A stretch of DNA of 64,000 nt from an uncultured Sphingorhabdus sp. Its GTDB lineage: Bacteria > Pseudomonadota > Alphaproteobacteria > Sphingomonadales > Sphingomonadaceae. Every line of letters starts with the position of its first letter. Position 1 is the first letter of the stretch. Under the pieces are notes generated by a model. That model searched no databases. It saw only the letters and a list, made by a program, of their open reading frames with translations, and was not told the origin of the DNA. The position numbers and the translations under genes were made by a program. Positions 58,467 through 64,000 of the stretch are shown one piece after another. The DNA is taken from contig CANLOL010000001.1 of the NCBI GenBank assembly GCA_947492905.1, positions 2,210,578 through 2,274,577 of the forward strand, read 5' to 3'.

Positions 58467-58880
58467 ATGAAAATTCTAGGTGAAAATTGGATCAGAAATC
58501 TATTATTGATTGTTTTGGCGGTCGTGTATTTCTTAGCGGGCGTAGCGCATATTAGATCGCCCGAGGGGTTTTTAGCGATTACACCGCAATGGGTTCCCTA
58601 TCCAGAATTGGTTATTTTTTGGACAGGAATAGCAGAAATATTGGGCGCAATCGGTTTGTTCATTCCCAAATTTCGGAAAGCCGCTGGCATTGGTTTAGCG
58701 CTCTATGCCTTATGTGTTTACCCGGCCAATATAAATCATGCCATCAATAATATAGCGATGAACGGTGAAACATTAAGCTGGTGGTATCATGGCCCTAGAC
58801 TAGCTTTCCAACCGATAGCCATTTGGTGGGCATTATGGGCGAGCCGCGCAATAGATTGGCCTTTTAAAAAATCAAATTAA
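58467..58880 (+). CDS. DoxX-like membrane protein
   Basis: The 137-residue protein has four membrane helices and the DoxX/DoxD-like pattern: LLIVLAVVYFLAGVAHIRSPEGFLAITPQWVPYPELVIFWTGIAEILGAIGLFIPKFRKAAGIGLALYALCVYPANINHA. Function in the family is uncertain (some members in thiosulfate:quinone oxidoreductase or redox complexes). Alone on the strand, divergent to cspA. Confidence 0.8.
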   Translation: MKILGENWIRNLLLIVLAVVYFLAGVAHIRSPEGFLAITPQWVPYPELVIFWTGIAEILGAIGLFIPKFRKAAGIGLALYALCVYPANINHAINNIAMNGETLSWWYHGPRLAFQPIAIWWALWASRAIDWPFKKSN

Positions 58881-58949
58881 ATCCTGTTTGTGCGTAACAT
58901 TTTTGTACAATTGTCCGAAACTTGTTTTAGATATATTTAGGAGAATGAA

Positions 58950-59666
58950 ATGATTATGAATAAACGCGTTACTGGTAATTCTCTTAAAAAGCCCTCAATC
59001 ACTGCAAGCTTCATGGCTTTACCATTATTATTCGTAACCGCCCCTGCCTGCGCGCAAGAAGCAGAAGAGCCTGTTCAAGAGAGTGCTGATCCTTCTGAGA
59101 TCGCGCAAGAGCAGGCCGCACCCTCTTTGCCAGAAACAGCACCAGAAACGCCAATATTTGATCCTGATGCCCCCGAAGAAGCAGCAGCAGAACCCTCTGC
59201 GGAAGCTATTGCATCATTGGATATGATCGATGAAGCGCTCAAAGAAATTGATGATACAATTGAACGTGAGGGTAATAGCTGGCAGTTCACAATTAATGAA
59301 ACGCAAGTATTGGTTGTGAGCGATCCTGTCGCAGCAAGAATGCGGATCATGGTTCCTATCATTCAAGCAGATTCGCTTAGCCCTGAATTATTGGCGCGCA
59401 TGATGCAGGCCAATTTCGATAGTGCATTGGATGCGCGCTATGCGATAGCTAATGGTCTATTATGGGGAACCTATATCCATCCATTGACCAATTTATCAAA
59501 AGAGCAATTTCTATCTGGACTTGGCCAAACCATATCTATCGTCAATACATTTGGTACAAGCTTTTCAAGCGGCACTGTCGTTTTTGGCGGTGGTGACAGC
59601 CAAGATATCATCGAAGAACAGATTGAAGAGCAAGAGGAAGAGCGCGAAGCCAATAGCTTTACCTAA
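58950..59666 (+). CDS. Secreted protein of unknown function, Glu-rich
   Basis: The 238-residue product has a signal peptide (cleavage after APACAQ, about residue 36), an acidic Pro/Glu/Ala-rich linker (37-80), a folded middle (about 85-210) with WQFTINETQVLVVSDPVAARMRIMVPIIQADSLSPELLARMMQANFDSALDARYAIANGLLWGTYIHPLTNLSKEQFLSGLGQTISIVNTFGTSFSSG, and a Glu-rich tail. The middle has the look of the type III secretion-chaperone-like/YbjN-type fold, weakly. AGGAG precedes the ATG. Confidence 0.6.
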   Translation: MIMNKRVTGNSLKKPSITASFMALPLLFVTAPACAQEAEEPVQESADPSEIAQEQAAPSLPETAPETPIFDPDAPEEAAAEPSAEAIASLDMIDEALKEIDDTIEREGNSWQFTINETQVLVVSDPVAARMRIMVPIIQADSLSPELLARMMQANFDSALDARYAIANGLLWGTYIHPLTNLSKEQFLSGLGQTISIVNTFGTSFSSGTVVFGGGDSQDIIEEQIEEQEEEREANSFT

Positions 59667-59710
59667 GGCACGGCTTTGATGGCTCGCCTCATCTTTTGTC
59701 TCTAAATATC

Positions 59711-60832
59711 TCAACTAAATAATAAATCGCTTAATTTCGATCTATGCCATGCTGCATCACCAAATTGTGAAGCGTGAAATATGGCCGCGCGCCGATGCAA
59801 TCCAGCATCGCAATCATGAGTAAAACCAAATCCGCCATGAAATTGAACCGCGCGATCAGCAGCATTACTATAGCTGCCATCCGATGATGCCTTGGCCATG
59901 CGCACAGCAATTTCGCCAACGCCTTGATCATTATAATTATGCGCTGCGCTATAAAGATGCGAGCGCGCTTTCTCATAGCTTACATATGCATCCACCGCAG
60001 GATGTTTAAGGGCTTGATATTCGCCAATCACCTTGCCAAATTGTTTGCGCGTTTTTAGATATTCAACCGTATAATCAATCACGCTTTGTGAACCACCGCA
60101 CATTTCCGCGCTTTGCAGTAATGCGGCTGAAAGCTCGATATGCGCAAAAGCAGCAGCATCATTATCAGCGGCTAAAATAGCATCTTCATTAAGCGTTATA
60201 TTGGCCAAATTAAGGCTATAGCTGCGTTTTGTTTCATCGATAATAGCTTCACGTCGAAGCGCATTTTCTGGGATATTGGACTTTTCGATAATGGCTAATT
60301 TGGGTTTATTATCTATTAGAATGGAAATAATGATGATGTCCGCAACATCAGCCCATAGGCAAAATTGTTTATCACCCTTTAGATCATATTGATTGCCATT
60401 TTTTAGTGCCTTTGATTCTATATTGCGCAAATCCCAATCACCATTATTCTCTGATAATGCTAGGGTTGCAATTGATCCTGCGGCAATCATTGGCAAATAT
60501 TTTGATTTTTGTACATCGCTGCCCGCCATTAATATTGCTTGTGCTGCTAGGGTCGATGCAACAAAGGGCGATGCCATTAAGTGACGGCCCATCTGCTCTG
60601 CGATTGGAACGACTTCGGACAATGATAATCCAATGCCTTCATATTCTTCGGGTATGGCGATGGCCAACCAGCCCAATTCCGCCATTTCTTGCCATACAGA
60701 TAGATCAAAACCAATATCGCTCTCCATAAGCTCCCGAACTTTATCAATCGGTGATTTATCGCGGCAAAAATTTGTAGCGACATCCAAAATTTCAATCTGT
60801 TCTTCGCTGAAACCTAAATTACCCAATTCCAT
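59711..60832 (-). CDS. Acyl-CoA dehydrogenase family protein
   Basis: The start at 60832 (MELGNLGFSEEQIEIL) follows AGAGGA. The 373-residue protein has the acyl-CoA dehydrogenase layout: N-terminal helices, AELGWLAIAIPEEYEGIGLSLSEVVPIAEQMGRHL, TLALSENNG in the middle barrel, and the C-terminal RKQFGKVIGEYQALKHPAVDAYVS and QFHGGFGFTHDCDAGLHRRAA. The usual catalytic Glu position is not clear, as in many family members that act on odd substrates. A perfect palindrome lies 55 bases upstream. No partner gene is adjacent. Confidence 0.85.
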   Translation of the reverse strand: MELGNLGFSEEQIEILDVATNFCRDKSPIDKVRELMESDIGFDLSVWQEMAELGWLAIAIPEEYEGIGLSLSEVVPIAEQMGRHLMASPFVASTLAAQAILMAGSDVQKSKYLPMIAAGSIATLALSENNGDWDLRNIESKALKNGNQYDLKGDKQFCLWADVADIIIISILIDNKPKLAIIEKSNIPENALRREAIIDETKRSYSLNLANITLNEDAILAADNDAAAFAHIELSAALLQSAEMCGGSQSVIDYTVEYLKTRKQFGKVIGEYQALKHPAVDAYVSYEKARSHLYSAAHNYNDQGVGEIAVRMAKASSDGSYSNAADRAVQFHGGFGFTHDCDAGLHRRAAIFHASQFGDAAWHRSKLSDLLFS

Positions 60833-60887
60833 ATAACATCCTCTCATGATGACATTGCCACTGCCTATCATAGGATGCAATATAAGA

Positions 60888-60903
60888 TTAACCGATCGGT
60901 TAA
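60888..60903. promoter_or_regulatory. Perfect 16-bp palindrome, likely TetR-type operator
   Basis: TTAACCGATCGGTTAA is perfectly palindromic and lies 55 bases upstream of the acyl-CoA dehydrogenase start. Such short palindromes with a central CGATCG are bound by TetR-type repressors of fatty acid and acyl-CoA genes. No TetR gene is in the window. Confidence 0.6.
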
Positions 60904-60913
60904 ATTATTGCCT

Positions 60914-60935
60914 GAGAGAGAGTGTGTGTGTGTGT
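60914..60935. repeat. Microsatellite (GA)4(GT)7
   Basis: GAGAGAGA followed by seven GT units lies between the operator-like palindrome and the tRNA-Arg(CCT) gene. Copy number could vary between strains. Confidence 0.7.
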
Positions 60936-61017
60936 TTGTGAAGCAATAGGAGAATATAAAGGTGCGCTCATAGCGCATCAGCATAACACGAACAAAACAT
61001 TCATTATGAAGCGAAAA

Positions 61018-61094
61018 TGGTGCGCCCAACAGGATTCGAACCTGTGGCCCCCAGATTAGGAATCTGATGCTCTATCCGACTGAGCTATGGGCGC
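61018..61094 (-). tRNA. tRNA-Arg (anticodon CCT)
   Basis: A complete cloverleaf on the minus strand: acceptor GCGCCCA/TGGGCGC, D-arm GCTC/GAGC, anticodon stem TCAGA/TCTGG with loop TTCCTAA, T-arm ACAGG/CCTGT with TTCGAAT, discriminator A and encoded CCA. Anticodon CCT reads AGG. Confidence 0.96.
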
Positions 61095-61146
61095 AACAAA
61101 GTCATCGCTAATCCGACCTTCACTAAGCGTCAATCAGATATTTGAA

Positions 61147-61689
61147 TCAATTCTTTAGATCAGGCGGGATATAGGGCAATGGCAGTGCAGCTATTTCAAT
61201 ACCCTCTTCTTGTAATTCATGCGCTTCTTTTTGCGTTGCATGACCATGAATTTTCCTTTTATCAGCTTCACCATAATGCATAGAGCGGGCTTCTTGGGAG
61301 AATTTATTTCCGACAAATACCGACTCTTTGAGCACCGCTTCTTGCACTTTTGATAATGCTTTTGCTGCTTCTTTTATTGCAGCTTCATTTTGATTTATAA
61401 TGGGCGTATCAGATATAGAATTTGTAGCAATTGGTTGTGACTCTGCATCAGGTGCTGTTTGCGTCATAGGTTGAGGCGCAGATTGCTGAAGAGATTGCGG
61501 TGGGCTTGTTTTCTTCTGATTGGTCTTCAAGCCTATATTAGGCGCCATGACAGATTTTTTAATATCCTCTGATCCACAGCTTGGACATAGTAATAATTTA
61601 TTCTCTTTTTGCGTCTCATAATCTTTTGAGGATGAGAACCACCCTTCAAATATATGATTATGCGAACAAATAAGGTCGAATATTATCAT
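61147..61689 (-). CDS. DUF1178 family protein
   Basis: The 180-residue protein starts MIIFDLICSHNHIFEGWFSSSKDYETQKENKLLLCPSCGSEDIKKSVMAPNIG, the DUF1178 signature with a CPxCG zinc-knuckle. A Pro/Gln/Ser-rich stretch follows, then the conserved end AREARSMHYGEADKRKIHGHATQKEAHELQEEGIEIAALPLP. The role is unknown. It lies downstream of grxC in a block with comF. Confidence 0.88.
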   Translation of the reverse strand: MIIFDLICSHNHIFEGWFSSSKDYETQKENKLLLCPSCGSEDIKKSVMAPNIGLKTNQKKTSPPQSLQQSAPQPMTQTAPDAESQPIATNSISDTPIINQNEAAIKEAAKALSKVQEAVLKESVFVGNKFSQEARSMHYGEADKRKIHGHATQKEAHELQEEGIEIAALPLPYIPPDLKN

Positions 61690-61690
61690 C

Positions 61691-61948
61691 TTAGGCCTGT
61701 ATCAAAGGGTCCAATTTACCGGCACCATCTAGCGCGTAAAGATCATCGCAGCCGCCAATATGTTTATCGTCGATAAAGATTTGCGGTACGGTACGCGCGC
61801 CATTGGCCCGTTCTATCATTGCCTGTTTTAATGCACCGCCTAAGGTAACATTATGTTCGGTAAATTCGACGCCTTTTTGTTTCAAAAGGGCTTTTGCACG
61901 ATGGCAAAATGGGCATGTAAAGCTACTATAAATCTCAATATTCGCCAT
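61691..61948 (-). CDS. grxC: Glutaredoxin 3
   Basis: The start at 61948 (MANIEIYSSFTCPFCHRAKALLKQKGVEF) gives the usual 85 residues; the upstream frame has no similarity. The redox site CPFC is at residues 12-15, and the GSH-binding TVPQIFIDDKHIGGCDDLYALD is intact. It lies between comF and the DUF1178 gene on one strand. Confidence 0.95.
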   Translation of the reverse strand: MANIEIYSSFTCPFCHRAKALLKQKGVEFTEHNVTLGGALKQAMIERANGARTVPQIFIDDKHIGGCDDLYALDGAGKLDPLIQA

Positions 61949-62004
61949 AATATTTTCCTTTCTACAAAGATGGTAGTTAGGGGCTATAAAGTCAATATGG
62001 ATGC

Positions 62005-62808
62005 CTATTTTATTACACGCGTCCAACAATAAATAATGACTTTTGCAGCACCAGCGGATTTTAATATTTTAACGCAAGCATCGGTAGTAGCCCCGCTGGT
62101 ATAGACATCATCGACTAATATTATGTTGCGGCCCTTTATTTGCTGCGCATATTTGGGATTAAGGGCGAAAGCATCTTTCAATAATTTCTTGCGGTCTTTG
62201 CCGCTATTGCCTTTTAAGGGCGGCGTGCGCTTCACCCGCTTTAATAGATCAACCCTATGTTCAACTATATCATTGCTGCCACCATATGCTTTAAGCATGG
62301 CATCAACTATCAAGGCTGATTGATTATAAGTCCGTTTCCAAAGCCTCGTCCAATGCAATGGTACAGGAACCATCCAAATATTATCGCCAAATTTTTCCAA
62401 ATCATCATGCAAGAACCGTTGCAAATGATCCGCAATCAGATTGGCAATCGCAATGCGCCCAGAATATTTAAGCTTTAAAACAACTTTGCTATTAATATCA
62501 TCATAAATTAATGCAGCCCTTATTCCATCATGCTCTGGCGGCTTATCTATACAATATCCGCATAACAATTGTTCGCTTTTCGCTCCTTGCTCGATAAATT
62601 CAAATGGTCGAGCGCAGCTTATGCACCATGGCGGCGTTAAAAATTTAAGCTCGCTCCAGCATGATATACAAAAACCACTTTGCTTCAATAAGGTGTCATT
62701 CTGATTATTGCGCACAATCTCCCCACAAGATGGGCATCGCGATGGCAATATTGTCGCTACCGACAAATTGGCGACATTAGAAATCATCTGAGAGATAGAA
62801 TATTGCAC
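62005..62808 (-). CDS. comF: ComF-type phosphoribosyltransferase-like protein
   Basis: The 267-residue protein has two zinc-binding Cys pairs (LPSRCPSCGEIVR and FCISCW...CISCARPF...CGYC) and the phosphoribosyltransferase motif IILVDDVYTSGATTDACVKIL. ComF relatives help DNA uptake in some bacteria, though the biochemical activity is not known. The start ATG at 62808 is kept because it gives a full-length protein; the N-terminal LSVATILPSRCPSC is the conserved opening. It precedes grxC. Confidence 0.87.
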   Translation of the reverse strand: MQYSISQMISNVANLSVATILPSRCPSCGEIVRNNQNDTLLKQSGFCISCWSELKFLTPPWCISCARPFEFIEQGAKSEQLLCGYCIDKPPEHDGIRAALIYDDINSKVVLKLKYSGRIAIANLIADHLQRFLHDDLEKFGDNIWMVPVPLHWTRLWKRTYNQSALIVDAMLKAYGGSNDIVEHRVDLLKRVKRTPPLKGNSGKDRKKLLKDAFALNPKYAQQIKGRNIILVDDVYTSGATTDACVKILKSAGAAKVIIYCWTRVIK

Positions 62809-62849
62809 AATATCTTGTCGCGCCTATTTTTTATAGGCACAAGGATTAA

Positions 62850-63713
62850 ATGAGTGAATCGAACCAGACACCGCAAATATTTAATATGCACAAAAGACGC
62901 GCTAAGTTTGAGCGGGCAAAAAGTCGATTGGCACTCAATGGACATACCAGCTTTATTTGGGATCATATAGCAGCAGAATTTTGCGAGCGATTAGCGGCAA
63001 TCACACGGCAATTTCATAATGTGCTTATCACGGGTCCTATGACGCATTATGCGCAAGATTTTAGAGCAGCAGGCGATAATGCCATATTAGAAGACGCAAA
63101 TATTACATTAGAAACGCATCACAATGAAGATGCTCTGCCGTATGAAGCAGAGCAATTTGATGTCATTATATCGGGCGGGACATTAGACAGCGTCAATGAT
63201 CTGCCTGGGGCTCTTATCCAAATGCGCCGTTTCTTAAAGCCAGATGGTTTATTATTGGGCAGCATATTTGGCAGCGGTTCATTATCTATTCTGAAATCTA
63301 TCATGATGGCCGCCGATGGCGATGCAGTTCGCCCACATATTCATCCGCAGATAGACATAAGGACAATGGCCGATCTGTTGGTGCGCGCCGGATTCAAATT
63401 GCCCGTTGCTGATAGAGACAGTCTTATCATTCGATATTCAAACCTGTTCGATATGGTTAGCGATATTCGAGATATAGGCTTGGGTAATAGTCTTTCTGCG
63501 CATACGCCCGCCTATAATAAAGCATCATTATATAGAGCGTTAGAAAGATGGAATGAATTGCAAGAAGAAGATGATAAAGTATCAGAGCATTGCGAATTGA
63601 TACATTTCAATGGATGGTCACCATCAACCGATCAACCAAAGCCTGCGAAACGCGGTAGCGGGAAAATATCACTAGCCGATGCTTTGAAACCTAATGCCGA
63701 TAAATTAGAATAA
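62850..63713 (+). CDS. SAM-dependent methyltransferase (NDUFAF5-like)
   Basis: The 287-residue protein matches the BioC/NDUFAF5-like group: the opening FNMHKRRAKFERAKSRLALNGHTSFIWDHIAAEFCERLAAI, VLITGPMTHYAQ in the AdoMet motif I position (glycines partly missing), EQFDVIISGGTLDSVNDLPGALIQMRRFLKPDGLLLGSIFGSGSL for motifs IV-V. The mitochondrial relative acts on complex I assembly, so a similar role is plausible, but motif I is weak. Divergent to comF with a 41-bp spacer. Confidence 0.72.
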   Translation: MSESNQTPQIFNMHKRRAKFERAKSRLALNGHTSFIWDHIAAEFCERLAAITRQFHNVLITGPMTHYAQDFRAAGDNAILEDANITLETHHNEDALPYEAEQFDVIISGGTLDSVNDLPGALIQMRRFLKPDGLLLGSIFGSGSLSILKSIMMAADGDAVRPHIHPQIDIRTMADLLVRAGFKLPVADRDSLIIRYSNLFDMVSDIRDIGLGNSLSAHTPAYNKASLYRALERWNELQEEDDKVSEHCELIHFNGWSPSTDQPKPAKRGSGKISLADALKPNADKLE

Positions 63714-63729
63714 GCGGAGAGAATTAATC

Positions 63730-64000
63730 CTACTTGTGTAGAATTTTTTTCAAATTAGCCACAAGGGGTATGTCCGCTGGCGGCATATCAAGCTTAGAAA
63801 TTGTATCCAAATCAAACCAATCAAATTTCTGATCCTCTTTTGCTATTATATCCCCTTCCCATTTATCTGCTGTATAGAGCAATAAGAGCAAATTTTTTTC
63901 TCCTAATGGTTCGCTAGCAAAGCAAGTTGGCGTTAAGTTTTGAGCCGATATAGAGATATTAAGCTCTTCATTTATCTCTCTGACCAGAGCATCCTCTGGT
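63730..64000 (-). CDS. mutT: MutT-like Nudix hydrolase (partial, N-terminus beyond right edge)
   Basis: The minus-strand frame runs from the right edge to the stop at 63730-63732, giving the last 90 residues. It opens within the Nudix box (PEDALVREINEELNI) and continues ISAQNLTPTCFASEPLGEKNLLLLLYTADKWEGDIIAKEDQKFDWFDLDTISKLDMPPADIPLV, the C-terminal half of 8-oxo-dGTP diphosphatase MutT. The protein would cleanse the nucleotide pool of oxidised dGTP. The start is outside the window. Confidence 0.82.
   Translation of the reverse strand, partial: PEDALVREINEELNISISAQNLTPTCFASEPLGEKNLLLLLYTADKWEGDIIAKEDQKFDWFDLDTISKLDMPPADIPLVANLKKILHK

Noticed and set aside
61018-61094. Possible att site made by the tRNA-Arg 3' ends
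   Set aside because: The two tRNA-Arg genes differ in sequence and anticodon, and no direct copy of either 3' end or integrase gene was seen.

Overview
The window looks like chromosomal DNA of a low-GC alphaproteobacterium, most likely of the order Sphingomonadales. Support for this comes from the gene order bamD-recN-ligA, from rimP-nusA-ylxR-infB-(thioesterase)-rbfA-truB-rpsO-pnp, from the DUF1285/Nudix/CCA-transferase set, and from the TIGR02117 protein. These are protein resemblances and gene order read by eye; no database was searched. Coding density is high, many genes overlap by ATGA or TAATG junctions, and there is no IS element, CRISPR array, integrase or phage gene.

Layout. 1-11.0 kb: catabolic and respiratory genes: a secreted M20 amidohydrolase (cut by the left edge), 3-hydroxybutyrate dehydrogenase, a zinc metallopeptidase, an FMN-dependent L-lactate dehydrogenase-like enzyme, sdhCDA without sdhB, an SDR/prmA pair and phenylalanine hydroxylase. 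11-18.2 kb: a DUF2459 protein, a fatty-acid-hydroxylase-type membrane enzyme, then ligA, recN and bamD. 18.3-28.5 kb: the translation and RNA-decay block on the minus strand, in which truB carries an in-frame insert built from palindromic repeats. 28.7-44.8 kb: a PQQ-type sugar dehydrogenase, DUF1499, an MFS-GNAT-DUF1285-Nudix-cca operon, a GGDEF/EAL protein with a degenerate GGDEF site, parC, and purC-M16 peptidase-purS-purQ. 44.8-46.0 kb: a queuosine-precursor transporter and tRNA-Arg(TCT).

46.3-57.6 kb is the most unusual part. Two divergent units share a 125-bp spacer. Leftward lie a methyltransferase-like protein and an ECF-type sigma factor. Rightward lie a winged-helix/TolB-like/TPR regulator, a 1527-residue protein that joins a cytochrome P450 to a DyP-type haem peroxidase through a membrane segment, a single-pass anti-sigma-like protein whose outer domain resembles a subtilase propeptide, and a membrane-anchored subtilisin-like protease. 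I infer a sensing circuit in which the protease and the anti-sigma-like protein control the sigma factor, and the P450-peroxidase is the enzymatic output. A secreted discoidin-like protein and a secretin remnant follow.

57.9-64 kb: cspA with its terminator, a DoxX protein, a secreted protein of unknown function, an acyl-CoA dehydrogenase with a perfect 16-bp palindrome upstream, tRNA-Arg(CCT), DUF1178, glutaredoxin, ComF, a methyltransferase and a MutT-like Nudix enzyme cut by the right edge.
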